Positions 26,060 to 35,519 of a DNA stretch of 64,000 nucleotides are shown here, one piece after another. Below the pieces are notes generated by a model. It worked only from the letters and a program-made list of their open reading frames with translations. It was not told the DNA's origin and did not search any database. Each line of letters begins with the position of its first letter. Position 1 is the stretch's first letter. The position numbers and the translations under genes were made by a program. Origin of the DNA: Halomonas sp. UBA3074 (GTDB lineage Bacteria; Pseudomonadota; Gammaproteobacteria; Pseudomonadales; Halomonadaceae); contig NZ_DFBS01000012.1 in the NCBI RefSeq assembly GCF_002366715.1, forward strand, positions 62,001 through 126,000, in the 5' to 3' direction.

Positions 26060-26368
26060 ATGCAAGTTAATATCACTGGTCATCACGTAGAACTGACTGA
26101 CGCCTTGCGTGACTATGTCAACGAAAAGCTTGAACGTGTAGAGCGCCATTACGACAATATAACCACGGTGCAAGTCACCCTATCGGTGGAGAAGGAGCGC
26201 CAACAAGCCGCCTGTACGCTACATGCAGCCGGGGCTGACTTACATGCCGAAGCCCTAGACAGTGATATGTACGCCGCGATTGACGCCTTAGCGGACAAAA
26301 TTGACCGTCAACTTGTTAAACATAAGGAAAAAGCACAAGCCCGCGCCCAAGGCGCTGGCGTGCGTTAA
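26060..26368 (+). CDS. hpf: Ribosome hibernation promoting factor, short form
   Basis: HPF binds the 30S decoding region and helps form inactive 100S ribosomes in slow growth. I start at ATG 26060, which follows TAAGGAGT; the longer frame from 25961 runs out of the family. The 102-residue product shows MQVNITGHHVELTDALRDYVNEKLERVERHYD, and the acidic DLHAEALDSDMYAAIDALADKIDRQL helix. The short length places it with Hpf/YfiA rather than the long form. Confidence 0.96.
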   Translation: MQVNITGHHVELTDALRDYVNEKLERVERHYDNITTVQVTLSVEKERQQAACTLHAAGADLHAEALDSDMYAAIDALADKIDRQLVKHKEKAQARAQGAGVR

Positions 26369-26372
26369 TTCA

Positions 26373-26843
26373 ATGACGTTGGAAACCATACTCCCCCCGG
26401 AACGTGTTCTTTTTGACGTTCCCGGGGGCAGCAAAAAAAGGGTGCTGGAGTTTTTCAGCACCTTTATTGCCCAAAATATTCCCAGCCTGGACAGCCAAGA
26501 AGTGTTCAGCCGCTTGATCGGTCGTGAGCGCTTGGGCAGTACCGGCATTGGTAACGGCGTAGCGATCCCTCATGCGCGTAGCCCCCACTGCTCAGCCCCC
26601 ATTGCTGGTTTTTTAAAACTCGCAGAAGCCATTGATTTTGATGCCATCGACGGTGATCCTGTTGATTTGGTATTCGTATTATTGGTGCCAGAAGAGGCGG
26701 ATGACACACACCTCTCTCTGCTCGGGCAAGTAGCCACCATCATGAACGATGCAGGCACCCGCCAGCAGCTGCGTAAAGCAGGCAGCCAGCGCGAGTTACT
26801 TGAGTTACTTACCGCCAAAATTCGTGAGCAAAGTTCCCCGTAA
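26373..26843 (+). CDS. ptsN: Nitrogen PTS EIIA protein
   Basis: PtsN (EIIA-Ntr) is the terminal phospho-acceptor of the nitrogen phosphotransferase system and regulates potassium transport and other targets by its phosphorylation state. I start at ATG 26373, 4 nt after the hpf stop. The 156-residue product has the EIIA fructose-type fold, with the phosphorylation site His67 in NGVAIPHAR and the downstream LVFVLLVPEEADDTHLSLLGQVA. No clear Shine-Dalgarno is present, so translation is probably coupled to hpf. Confidence 0.96.
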   Translation: MTLETILPPERVLFDVPGGSKKRVLEFFSTFIAQNIPSLDSQEVFSRLIGRERLGSTGIGNGVAIPHARSPHCSAPIAGFLKLAEAIDFDAIDGDPVDLVFVLLVPEEADDTHLSLLGQVATIMNDAGTRQQLRKAGSQRELLELLTAKIREQSSP

Positions 26844-26880
26844 TCGCCTAAGGCCTGCAGTACCTTGTAGCGGGGAATTT
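26834..26880 (+). other. Long stem-loop at the end of ptsN
   Basis: TTCCCCG (26834-26840) pairs with CGGGGAA (26871-26877), and an inner AAGG/CCTT pairing is possible. A few T residues follow. The arm begins inside the last ptsN codons and the stop codon lies in the loop side. It could be a weak terminator or processing site ahead of rapZ. Confidence 0.4.
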
Positions 26881-26933
26881 AAACTCACCACCCTCAACGC
26901 AGCTTGTTGATCAAAGCAAAGAGAGACTCTTCT

Positions 26934-27863
26934 ATGCAACTTGTGATCATTAGCGGCCGCTCTGGTTCAGGTAAATCTATCGCCTTACAAGCGCTCGAGG
27001 ACCTTGGCTATTATGCGATTGATAACCTTCCTGCCATGCTGCTGGGCTCGTTGGTGGATGAACTGCGCGACAAAGGCGACCGCGCCCATTTAGCGGTCAG
27101 CATCGACGCGCGCAACTTGCCTGGCGCGCTAGAGCGACTGCCCTCTATGTTAGAGGAGCTGAGGCAACGTAAGATTGATTTTCAAGTGATCTATCTGACC
27201 ACGGACGCCCGCATACTGCTCGAGCGTTACTCCGCCACTCGCCGTCGCCACCCGCTCACGCGCGACAGCGAAATGACACTTGAAGAAGCCATCAATAAAG
27301 AAGAAGAGACGCTACACGATATTCGTGATCTGGCTGATTTATTGATCGATACGTCACGGCTATCGGTTCACGATTTACGCCGCCGGATTACCGACCAAGT
27401 GGCCCATCAGCGGCGCGACAAGCTCACACTGACACTGGAGTCGTTTGGTTATAAGCGTGGAGTGCCGCTGGATGCTGATTTGGTTTTCGACGTACGTTGT
27501 CTGCCTAATCCTTACTGGGATCCCACGCTTCGCCAATTCACAGGCCGCGATGCCAATATAGTGGCCTTCTTGAGCGGCTACCCCATCGTAGACGCCATGA
27601 GTAACGATATTCAGGCTTGGCTTGAGCGCTGGCTACCCGCTTATCAAGATAGCCAACGTAGCTACATGACTATTGCGATTGGCTGTACGGGCGGACAACA
27701 CCGCTCGGTTTATATGGTTGAACAGTTAGCAGAGCGGTTAGTGCATAGCATGGGCGAGATTCAACTGCGTCATCGCGAGTTAGGCTTGCAGTACACATTA
27801 AGCGAACAGCCAGCGGCTCCGCCTGCGACTACTCACACCGGCGAGCAATCGGCAACGTCTTAA
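26934..27863 (+). CDS. rapZ: RNase adapter protein RapZ
   Basis: RapZ is a nucleotide-binding adapter; in E. coli it binds glucosamine 6-phosphate and hands the small RNA GlmZ to RNase E. I start at ATG 26934, as the family begins with a P-loop a few residues in. The 309-residue product has Walker A GRSGSGKS (residues 8-15), the VxLTxDxxxLxxRYSxTRRRHPL segment as LTTDARILLERYSATRRRHPL, and the C-terminal IGCTGGQHRSVYMVEQL motif. It follows ptsN and precedes ptsO, as in E. coli. No GlmY or GlmZ RNA was seen in this window. Confidence 0.96.
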   Translation: MQLVIISGRSGSGKSIALQALEDLGYYAIDNLPAMLLGSLVDELRDKGDRAHLAVSIDARNLPGALERLPSMLEELRQRKIDFQVIYLTTDARILLERYSATRRRHPLTRDSEMTLEEAINKEEETLHDIRDLADLLIDTSRLSVHDLRRRITDQVAHQRRDKLTLTLESFGYKRGVPLDADLVFDVRCLPNPYWDPTLRQFTGRDANIVAFLSGYPIVDAMSNDIQAWLERWLPAYQDSQRSYMTIAIGCTGGQHRSVYMVEQLAERLVHSMGEIQLRHRELGLQYTLSEQPAAPPATTHTGEQSATS

Positions 27864-27908
27864 GCGCTTCTACTCATTAATGACACCACTCGGCGAAAAG
27901 GAACCAGG

Positions 27909-28178
27909 GTGCCAGAAAGAATACTTACACTGACCAATCAACGTGGCTTACATGCACGCGCAGCAACCAAACTGGTTAAATGCGGCCAACAGTTCACGGC
28001 AACCATTCGTGTCCATAAACAGCAACAGGTCGCTGACGCGGCTAACATCATGTCACTGCTCATGCTTGCCGCCCCTTATGGCACTGAGCTAACCATCAAA
28101 GCCGAAGGCGATGACGCCGAACAGGCGCTTGATGCTATCCAAGCGCTGTTCGATGCTCGTTTCGAAGAAGACCAGTAG
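27909..28178 (+). CDS. ptsO: Nitrogen PTS phosphocarrier protein NPr
   Basis: NPr (PtsO) is the HPr-like carrier between EI-Ntr and PtsN. The start is GTG 27909, with AAAAGGA upstream. The 89-residue product has the phosphorylation motif GLHARAATKLV with His15 and the ANIMSLLMLAAPYGTELTIKAEGDDA segment, in which HPr Ser46 is replaced by the NIMSLL context common to both HPr and NPr. The nitrogen branch is inferred from its neighbours rapZ and ptsN. The stop lies in the loop of a 6-bp hairpin (GAAGAC/GTCTTC). Confidence 0.94.
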   Translation: MPERILTLTNQRGLHARAATKLVKCGQQFTATIRVHKQQQVADAANIMSLLMLAAPYGTELTIKAEGDDAEQALDAIQALFDARFEEDQ

Positions 28179-28193
28179 CCGTCTTCGAACGAA

Positions 28194-29534
28194 TTAGTTA
28201 CCCGCCACCGTCATCGCATCAATCAACCAGCTACCCGTGTGAACACTGCCGCGGGTATCGGTGTCATCGCCAATACCGACCAACCCGGCAAACATCTGCT
28301 CCAGGTTTCCAGCAATGGTGAACTCTTCGATCGGATACTGCACTTTTCCGTTTTCGACCCAAAAGCCTGCCGCGCCGCGGGAGTAGTCACCGGTAACACC
28401 GTTCACGCCCTGCCCCATCAACTCGGTTACCCAGATACCCCGCCCCATCTCTTGCAGCAAGCTTTCGCGTGATTGCAGCGGCGCGGCTAAACGCACGTTG
28501 CGCGCTCCGCCAGCATTACCGGTGGTTTCCATCCCCAGCCGGCGAGCGCTATAGGAGGAGAGCATATAGCTGGCAATGCGGCCTTGATCGATAAAGCGAT
28601 TATTACGAGTTTGTACCCCCTCGCCATCGAATGGCGAACTGGCCGTTGCACCGATCTCCATTGGCCGCTCTTCCAAACTGAACCAATCAGGAAACAGCGG
28701 CGTACCAAGCCGGTCGCACAAAAACGAGGCCTGCCGATATAACGCACCGCCTGCCAAGCCGCCCAGCAAGTGCCCGATCAAGCCACTGGAGAGCGATGGG
28801 TCAAACAGTACCGGGAAGGTACCCGTTGGCGGACGCTGGGCACCCAGCCTGCGAAGCGTCCGTGCAGCCGCTTCGCGCCCTACCTCGCTAGGGTCACGCA
28901 ACGCCTTGGGATCACGCGCAGAGGTATAGTCGTAGTCGCGCTGCATACCGCTCGCATCCTGGGCGATCAGCATGCACGACAGCGAATGGCTACTGCCTTT
29001 TTGGGTGCCCAGAAAACCGTGGCTATTGGCATACACACGCACGCCTTCACCACTCGAGAGTGACGCACCATCTGACTGGGAGATACCCTCAACGTCGCGC
29101 CCCGCTTGCTCGCAGGCAAGCGCTAGCTCAATCGCTTCATCCGTGGTCAGCGACCAAGGGTAGTGCACTTTTAAATCTGGCAGCTCAGACGCCATTAGTG
29201 ATGCATCGGCCAATCCTGCGGCGGGGTCTTCTCCGGTATAACGGGCAATTGCCAAGGCTTTTTCAACCGCTGCCTGGATCGAGGCGCTACTGGCATCCGT
29301 CGAAGACGCACTGCCTTTACGCTGACCTACGTAGAGGGTCACGGCAATGCCTTGATCACGCGATAATTCGACCGTCTCTACTTCTCCCAGTCGAACGCTA
29401 ACGCCGATGCCCTGATCAACGCTTGCGCCCACTTCAGCGGCATCTGCGCCCAATCGCTTTGCTAGCGTTAATGCCTCTTCGGCCCGCGCGGTCAGTAATG
29501 ACTGCTGCGCGTTTGCATCAAATGCCTGTGCCAT
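28194..29534 (-). CDS. pmbA: Metalloprotease TldE (PmbA)
   Basis: TldE is the non-catalytic partner of TldD; the heterodimer cleaves unfolded peptides and matures microcin B17 in E. coli, and degrades the CcdA antitoxin. The 446-residue product has the family features SVRLGEVETVELSRDQGIAVTLYVGQRKG, FPVLFDPSLSSGLIGHLLGGLAGGALYRQ, and the C-terminal GVNGVTGDYSRGAAGFWVENG. TldD's HExxxH zinc motif is absent, as expected for TldE. It is divergent from darP, as in E. coli. Confidence 0.95.
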   Translation of the reverse strand: MAQAFDANAQQSLLTARAEEALTLAKRLGADAAEVGASVDQGIGVSVRLGEVETVELSRDQGIAVTLYVGQRKGSASSTDASSASIQAAVEKALAIARYTGEDPAAGLADASLMASELPDLKVHYPWSLTTDEAIELALACEQAGRDVEGISQSDGASLSSGEGVRVYANSHGFLGTQKGSSHSLSCMLIAQDASGMQRDYDYTSARDPKALRDPSEVGREAAARTLRRLGAQRPPTGTFPVLFDPSLSSGLIGHLLGGLAGGALYRQASFLCDRLGTPLFPDWFSLEERPMEIGATASSPFDGEGVQTRNNRFIDQGRIASYMLSSYSARRLGMETTGNAGGARNVRLAAPLQSRESLLQEMGRGIWVTELMGQGVNGVTGDYSRGAAGFWVENGKVQYPIEEFTIAGNLEQMFAGLVGIGDDTDTRGSVHTGSWLIDAMTVAGN

Positions 29535-29602
29535 ATGGCCTCCTTTTCCACCGACTGTCTTTCAACAGAATGTCTTCGGCGAATCAATGTTGTTCTCGCA
29601 GC

Positions 29603-29611
29603 TGGTATAAT
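29603..29611 (+). promoter_or_regulatory. Extended -10 promoter of darP
   Basis: TGGTATAAT carries a perfect -10 hexamer with a TG extension and lies between divergent pmbA and darP. A transcript starting near 29618 would have a leader of only about 13-25 nt, depending on which darP start is used. Confidence 0.65.
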
Positions 29612-29642
29612 GCCGCAACGAATCTTGTCTATGAGTCACACT

Positions 29643-30176
29643 ATGCGTAAGCAACGTCCCGATACCGCCCCAAGTACTAATGAATTAGAAGCGCAGGAAG
29701 AACGCCCAAGCAAGTCGCAACTCAAACGCGAAATGCATGCCTTACAGGCATTGGGAGAAACGTTAATCGCTATGCGACCGGCCGAACGCGCCCGTTTTCC
29801 CCTGTCCGATGATATGTTGCGCGCCATTGAGGAAACCTCGCGCATTCGTTCCCATGAAGGCCGCCGTCGTCACATGCAGTATGTTGGCAAGCTGATCCGC
29901 AAAGAGGACCTTACCGCCATTCAAGGCGTTTTCGACGCCATTGATCAAGAGCAGGAGCAGCGCGACCACGCGTTTCATCGTCTCGAAAAATGGCGTGATC
30001 GTTTAATTGACGAAGGCGATGCCGCGGTCGACCAGTTTATGGCCGAGTATCCGAATGCGGATCGCCAGACGCTTCGCCAGCTCATTCGTAATGCCCAGCG
30101 GGAGCGCGAACAAGGTAAACCGCCCACCAGCTCGCGCAAGCTGTTCAAACACCTGCGCGAAACGCTCGCGCTTTGA
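29643..30176 (+). CDS. darP: Ribosome biogenesis protein DarP (YjgA)
   Basis: DarP (YjgA, DUF615) associates with the immature 50S subunit and acts in its late assembly. I place the start at ATG 29643 (177 residues); ATG 29631 is a close alternative and earlier codons fall upstream of the likely promoter. The product has the family segments SKSQLKREMHALQALGETLI, EGRRRHMQYVGKLIRKED, FHRLEKWRDRLIDEGD and PNADRQTLRQLIRNAQRERE. It is highly charged and helical. It is convergent with tldD. Confidence 0.93.
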   Translation: MRKQRPDTAPSTNELEAQEERPSKSQLKREMHALQALGETLIAMRPAERARFPLSDDMLRAIEETSRIRSHEGRRRHMQYVGKLIRKEDLTAIQGVFDAIDQEQEQRDHAFHRLEKWRDRLIDEGDAAVDQFMAEYPNADRQTLRQLIRNAQREREQGKPPTSSRKLFKHLRETLAL

Positions 30177-30183
30177 TGACGGC

Positions 30184-30222
30184 TTTTAAGGCCTGTCTTT
30201 AAGACCTGCCCTTAAGACGACT
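30184..30222. repeat. Three 13-bp tandem repeats spanning the tldD stop codon
   Basis: TTTTAAGGCCTGT (30184-30196), CTTTAAGACCTGC (30197-30209) and CCTTAAGACGACT (30210-30222) are consecutive. The third unit contains the tldD stop (minus strand, 30212-30214). On the minus strand all units carry CTTAA, so each repeats the stop context. Confidence 0.75.
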
Positions 30223-31666
30223 GCGTACCGCCAACGGTCAGCTCATCCAATTTCAGGGTGGGCTGCCCGACCCCTACCGGCACGCCTTGCCCCTCTTTAC
30301 CGCACACACCAATCCCGGTGTCCAACGCCATGTCGTGGCCAATCATGGAAACGCGCTGCATGGCTTCAGGACCATTGCCGATTAACGTGGCCCCTTTAAC
30401 AGGCGCGGTCACTTTGCCGTCTTCAATCAGGTAAGCTTCGCTGGCAGAGAATACGAATTTGCCCGAGGTGATATCCACTTGGCCGCCGCCAAAGCTCACC
30501 GCATAAATGCCTCGCTTGACGCTTTTGATAATATCGCTTGGCTCATCCTGCCCCGCCAGCATGACCGTATTGGTCATGCGCGGCATCGGCAAGTGGGCGA
30601 ACGACTCACGCCGCGCATTGCCCGTAGGGGCCATGCCCATCAATCGCGCATTCAGCTTGTCCTGCATATAACCCGTTAAAATACCGTCTTCAATCAGCGG
30701 CGTGTATTGGCCTGGCGTGCCCTCGTCATCCACGCTCATGGCGCCACGACTATCCGCGATGGTGGCATCGTCCACGATCGTGACACCTTTAGACGCAACG
30801 CGTTTACCCATTTGGCCAGCAAAAGCGGAGCTACCCTTGCGGTTGAAATCGCCTTCCAGGCCATGCCCTACTGCTTCGTGTAGCAATATGCCCGGCCAGC
30901 CCGAGGCCAGCACGACGGGCATTTGCCCGGCCGGCGCATCGACAGCTTCCAGATTGACCAATGCCTGACGAACCGCTTCTTTAGCGTACTGTTCGGCGAC
31001 TTGATCGTCACGCAGCTTGGCCATTGAGTAGCGTCCGCCGCCGCCAGCGCTGCCGCGCTCGCGGCGACCATTCTTCACCGCGATAACGCTAACGTTGAAA
31101 CGTACCAGCGGGCGAATATCGGCAGCCAGCGTGCCATCACTCGCCCGCACCAGCACCACTTCATAGGTGCCAGACAGCGAGGCACTCACCTGACTGATAC
31201 TCGGGTCAGCGGCACGCGCTACCCGGTCAGCCTGCTTGAGCATGGCGACTTTTTCTTCTGCACTGAGCCCTGCCAAGGGGTCGATACCGGCATAGCGCGA
31301 TGCGGCGGAGACCGGACGCACCAGTTGACCAGGCAAATGCTTACCACTGCGCACAATGCCCGCCGCCGTGCGGCCAGTATCCATTAGCGCATCCGCCGTG
31401 ATTTGGTTGGAGTAGGCGAAACCGGTTTTCTCTCCCGCCAGCGAGCGCACACCAACACCACCGTCGATATTATAACTAGCCTCTTTTACCTCGCTATCTT
31501 CCAGCACCCAGCCTTCTTGCCACGTGCGCTGAAAATAAAGATCGGCGTAATCGATGCCCGCGCCCATGGCGTAGCCCAGCCCCGTTTCCAGGGCCGCTAG
31601 ATCCAACCCTCCGGGCGTCAACAGAATGGCGGCAGCCGTTTCTACATCACTTTTATATGCGGTCAT
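30212..31666 (-). CDS. tldD: Metalloprotease TldD
   Basis: TldD is the catalytic subunit of the TldDE zinc protease. The 484-residue product shows the active-site helix HEAVGHGLEGDFN (zinc ligands in HEAVGH, about residues 260-265), SSAFAGQMGKRVASKGVTIVDDATI, and the C-terminal TGIGVCGKEGQGVPVGVGQPTLKLDELTVGG. Its start overlaps the yhdP stop as ATGA. It ends the mreBCD-maf-rng-yhdP-tldD block. Its partner pmbA lies only 0.7 kb away across darP, so both halves of the protease are encoded close together. Confidence 0.97.
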   Translation of the reverse strand: MTAYKSDVETAAAILLTPGGLDLAALETGLGYAMGAGIDYADLYFQRTWQEGWVLEDSEVKEASYNIDGGVGVRSLAGEKTGFAYSNQITADALMDTGRTAAGIVRSGKHLPGQLVRPVSAASRYAGIDPLAGLSAEEKVAMLKQADRVARAADPSISQVSASLSGTYEVVLVRASDGTLAADIRPLVRFNVSVIAVKNGRRERGSAGGGGRYSMAKLRDDQVAEQYAKEAVRQALVNLEAVDAPAGQMPVVLASGWPGILLHEAVGHGLEGDFNRKGSSAFAGQMGKRVASKGVTIVDDATIADSRGAMSVDDEGTPGQYTPLIEDGILTGYMQDKLNARLMGMAPTGNARRESFAHLPMPRMTNTVMLAGQDEPSDIIKSVKRGIYAVSFGGGQVDITSGKFVFSASEAYLIEDGKVTAPVKGATLIGNGPEAMQRVSMIGHDMALDTGIGVCGKEGQGVPVGVGQPTLKLDELTVGGTQSS

Positions 31667-34600
31667 TGGGGGCCTTCTAAAGTAACCTGCGGCGAGGTCC
31701 AGGGACCTCGCACGCGATAATGGAGCGTCGTGGCGCGATCTAAGGCATCGCCAAACAGCTGGTCGGCAAGGAAAAGCGCACCACCAACAATAGGCGCACC
31801 GACGGCAATGGCCGCGATGGGCAAACTTTGCGTCACGGGTAGTGTGACGCCAAGCCGTTGGTCAAGTTCACGCGAGACAAGATCGACGTTGCCAGTGAGG
31901 GTTAGGGTGGTGGCCGGCGCATCAATTTGCAATGGCCCGCGTAACGTCAATAGCCCGGCAGTGACATCGGCAGTCCCGTTGACCCGGTCAAAGGCGGTGC
32001 CCTGACCGGTCACGTCAGAAAAATCCAAGCGTAGCCGCCGCAGGATATTATCGAAATTGAGTAAGCCGATTAAACGCACAGGCGCCGATTCCAAGGTGAC
32101 GAAGCTACCGTCACGAATATCGGTGCTGATATAGCCATCTGAGCGACTTAGCGCCAACTGCCAAGGCGCCCCTGGCCAATCAAGTGACGCCACCACATCA
32201 GTGCTACGACTGCGCATGGCCACAGGCTGGTCAAGACGCTCAAGGGCAGTACCGATATCTCCCCCTTGAATAGAAATATTCGCGCGCGTATGACTGGTAA
32301 CCGAATCACCTTCCCAGTACAGCTCACCCCGTGCGGAGAGCTGGCCAAGGGTCAAACCCACCGGCGTGAGTGAAAAGCGCTCGCCATCGGTTTTCCAATA
32401 AGCCGTCAACGGACCGAAACGGCGTGGCCCCATGGCAATTTCAGCTAACCGCAATCGCCCATTAGGCACATCGGCCAGCCAATCAGGAATGGCGACTGGT
32501 TCCTCGCGCTGGGTTTCAACCGCTTGCATCCAGGAGTCTGGCGTAGGCGCATCAGTGTCATGTTGCTGGTTAGCTAACGCCAGCAAACGATCAAGCGACA
32601 ACGCTTCGATCGTCATGTCCAAAGGCTGCGGCGATTGCGCATTATACTGCAAACGCCCGGTCACAAGATTACCGCTTAAATCCATATCCATGAGGCCACC
32701 GTTCATACCTCCGGTGGCACTAAGGCTGCCTAAACACTCATTTTGATACACCACGCAGGGTGTCGTTAACGCGACTGTTAAGGGCACCTGATCGTTACCA
32801 CTGCGGGAGGTAGACGCGCCTTTTGCCATCAACGGTGCAATTGCCTGCTGCCAAGCCAGCGGGTCAATACGCGGCACATCGGCGTCAATGCTCAACCCGG
32901 CCTGCGTAGGCCAAGTGTGCGCGCGGGTCTCCTCATTACCTAGATAGAACGACCCGGCAAGAGAGCCATTGCGCTGCTGCAGTTGCGCGGAAGCAATATC
33001 AGCCAAACGGCTCTCGACCCGCCCGGCCTTGAGGTCAGCCGTCACTTGCCAGGGCCATGGCTGCTGGGCAGTCTTGGCAAAAGGATCAGGCAAATGACTG
33101 GTGATACCCATTAGGCGACTATTCAAACGCAGGATGGGCGTCGGCAATAGGCTGATATTACCCTGCCACTGCAGTTGCCCTTCGAGCGGTAGACGCCCCT
33201 GACGGCCATCCACTCCTGCGAGTTCAAAAAGCTCGGCGGTGGCGACATTACCCTGCAGTGCTATCTCATCGCGCTGGGTATTGAACTCTGCCGCCACTTC
33301 CCCGCCTAGCAATTGGCCACTGGCTTCGCCGACCAGCCCCCGGCGCTCGCCGTTCTGGAGCCAAGCAAGATCTCCCTCCACCGCCTGAAGGCGTAAACCC
33401 AGCGGCTGGTAAATGACGTCGGAAAATCGTGGAAGCGCATTCACTTCCAGCTGCAGCGCATCCGGGGTTTCCAAGGGCAAGGAAAGCGCAATATCGCCAT
33501 TTACCTCACCGATCACATCGAGATCGCTCAACTGAGACAGATCCGTGTCGGGCATGGCTTGTAGAAAGCTGGTCAAGGCGGCTCCGTCCGCCGTTAGCTG
33601 GCCTGATAGCTTGAGCACCTCATCTTCCATGACCACATCACCTTCTGAAGCGGTGACACCATGGCTTTGCGCATGCGTTACTTCCGCGGCTAATACCTTG
33701 TTCTGCCATAGTAGACGCCCCGCTACCTCTTCAAGGCGTGGCCACCCGGGCGCAATCGGCAAATGCCCCTGGCTAATCGCCAGCGCCAGGGTAGCGGTAA
33801 AATCTTCTGCGGTGACGTCTTTACCTAGTGGCTGGCTTAACTGCAGCGACCCCTCGGTGACGTAGCCACCAATATCATCGAGTAGCCAATCACGAAGACC
33901 GTCATCCATTACGCTAAGCGGCAGCCATTGCGCCAGCGGACGGTCTAGCGCATCCACTTCACTAAAATTCAAATCCAAACCAAAATGGCCGCGCTGGTTG
34001 CCGGTGACCAAACCAAAACCACCCGACACCTGTGCGCCATCCCAATTAACGCTGAGGTTCTTGCCACTCACCATGGTATTGGGCCCGTCGTATACCCACT
34101 CAACTTCCCCTTCGGCGCGCCGTAAGTGCATGGGATCGGCGAAGAATTCTGGAAAATAGAGAGTGCTGTCGCCGTTACTGCTAAACAGCACAAGGCCGCG
34201 AAAGTCGCGTGCCTGTACCCAAGCGTCCAGTGGTCCGCCCCCAGGCGCCTGCTGCCAAGGGGACACTTCGACCCCGGTCAACGCCGCGTCGACACCCCAG
34301 CGCCCCTCTTTTTGCCCCACATGGAGTCCTTGCACCTGGCCACGAGGTGCCAAGGTTTGCAATACCCGCGTCACGGATTCAGGAAGCAACACATAGTCGC
34401 GCCAAGCCGTCAGTGAGGCGAGTTCAAAAGCACTGGTACGCACTTCCCACAACCCTGGTTGATGGGTGGCGTGCCAGTATCGCGGCAACGCGGGGCCAAC
34501 GCTGCCACCAGGAGGCTGCGCCCATTCGACGCTATCGGCATCGCCACTTAGCCATGCCTCCCCCCCGTCGCCGTCACGTTGCCATAAGCCATTGGCCTCG

Positions 34601-35517
34601 ATATCTCTTAACACCGCATATTGAACGTTGTGGCGCAGGGTTAACTGCGGCACATCAACCGCCACCCGGGCTTCTTCAAGTCGTCCAGCGCTCCAGCGTC
34701 CCCACAGCCGCGCGCTCCCCCCGGCCTGCTCTAAGTAGGCCGCATGATCAGGGCGGAACATCGCTGCCAGCACCACCAACTGATCAAGCTGAATATCCAA
34801 CTGTAGGGCTGCGGAAAAATCGCTAAAGCCCTGCTGACCAGGCTGCATTTCAACCTTCATTTCAGCGGCGGGCAGGGCTACCTGGCGGGCTTGCTGGAGA
34901 GATTCGGCGATGTTGATGGCACCCTCCAACCGGGTGCGTCTTTCATCGCCGGTCAACAGCAGGGTTTGTGCATGCAGCATTACGGTGTCGTGCCGGCCGT
35001 GAAGAACAACGCGCGTATCATCCACCCAGAGACGTTGGCGCAGAACGAGACCTGCCCAATCATCGATAGTGGCCAGGTCGACATCCGGCTCAGCCGCCAT
35101 CAACAGCGGCAACTCGGCAGGCTTGGGCCACTCCCAAGCGGCGCCCTCTCCTTGATAAAGGTGGAATTCGGTACCGCTTATCCGGGCATCGCTGAAGATG
35201 GGCGCCCAATTGGCAAGCGACGCCCAGGTATCCAAACGCAGCCCCGCATGCTGCAAGGAAAACAGTGCTTGGCCGTCGGGCGTTTCCGCACGCAGGCCAT
35301 CCAGGCGTAACAACAGGTCGCTACGGGCGAGCGACAGCGACAAATGCTCAATGGTCACTGGCACGCCAATACGTGCTTCAAGCAGCGCTTCAATGCGGGG
35401 TGTAAGCGCGTCGGACTGGCTAATGGCCAAACGGAATAGCAGCAGCAATACGGCCACACTGCCCAATAGCCAAGCAGCTATCACCAACCCCCAACGCGCC
35501 AGCGAACGAGTCTGCAT
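31663..35517 (-). CDS. yhdP: YhdP family AsmA-like envelope protein
   Basis: YhdP belongs to the AsmA-like group of very long periplasm-spanning proteins that help move phospholipid to the outer membrane (with TamB and YdbH). The 1284-residue product has an N-terminal membrane helix (about residues 9-30), the AsmA-like start LEARIGVPVTIEHLSLSLARSD, a long stretch of beta-strand repeats, and the conserved C-terminal DUF3971/AsmA2-type region (LIGLLNFDNILRRLRLDFSDVTGQG). The length matches E. coli YhdP (about 1266). It lies two bases after rng. Confidence 0.94.
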   Translation of the reverse strand: MQTRSLARWGLVIAAWLLGSVAVLLLLFRLAISQSDALTPRIEALLEARIGVPVTIEHLSLSLARSDLLLRLDGLRAETPDGQALFSLQHAGLRLDTWASLANWAPIFSDARISGTEFHLYQGEGAAWEWPKPAELPLLMAAEPDVDLATIDDWAGLVLRQRLWVDDTRVVLHGRHDTVMLHAQTLLLTGDERRTRLEGAINIAESLQQARQVALPAAEMKVEMQPGQQGFSDFSAALQLDIQLDQLVVLAAMFRPDHAAYLEQAGGSARLWGRWSAGRLEEARVAVDVPQLTLRHNVQYAVLRDIEANGLWQRDGDGGEAWLSGDADSVEWAQPPGGSVGPALPRYWHATHQPGLWEVRTSAFELASLTAWRDYVLLPESVTRVLQTLAPRGQVQGLHVGQKEGRWGVDAALTGVEVSPWQQAPGGGPLDAWVQARDFRGLVLFSSNGDSTLYFPEFFADPMHLRRAEGEVEWVYDGPNTMVSGKNLSVNWDGAQVSGGFGLVTGNQRGHFGLDLNFSEVDALDRPLAQWLPLSVMDDGLRDWLLDDIGGYVTEGSLQLSQPLGKDVTAEDFTATLALAISQGHLPIAPGWPRLEEVAGRLLWQNKVLAAEVTHAQSHGVTASEGDVVMEDEVLKLSGQLTADGAALTSFLQAMPDTDLSQLSDLDVIGEVNGDIALSLPLETPDALQLEVNALPRFSDVIYQPLGLRLQAVEGDLAWLQNGERRGLVGEASGQLLGGEVAAEFNTQRDEIALQGNVATAELFELAGVDGRQGRLPLEGQLQWQGNISLLPTPILRLNSRLMGITSHLPDPFAKTAQQPWPWQVTADLKAGRVESRLADIASAQLQQRNGSLAGSFYLGNEETRAHTWPTQAGLSIDADVPRIDPLAWQQAIAPLMAKGASTSRSGNDQVPLTVALTTPCVVYQNECLGSLSATGGMNGGLMDMDLSGNLVTGRLQYNAQSPQPLDMTIEALSLDRLLALANQQHDTDAPTPDSWMQAVETQREEPVAIPDWLADVPNGRLRLAEIAMGPRRFGPLTAYWKTDGERFSLTPVGLTLGQLSARGELYWEGDSVTSHTRANISIQGGDIGTALERLDQPVAMRSRSTDVVASLDWPGAPWQLALSRSDGYISTDIRDGSFVTLESAPVRLIGLLNFDNILRRLRLDFSDVTGQGTAFDRVNGTADVTAGLLTLRGPLQIDAPATTLTLTGNVDLVSRELDQRLGVTLPVTQSLPIAAIAVGAPIVGGALFLADQLFGDALDRATTLHYRVRGPWTSPQVTLEGPQ

Positions 35518-35519
35518 GA

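Noticed and set aside
34209..34826. 205-residue open frame on the plus strand opposite yhdP
   Set aside because: Antisense to yhdP with biased Pro/Arg/His content typical of shadow frames in high-GC DNA; no start signal.
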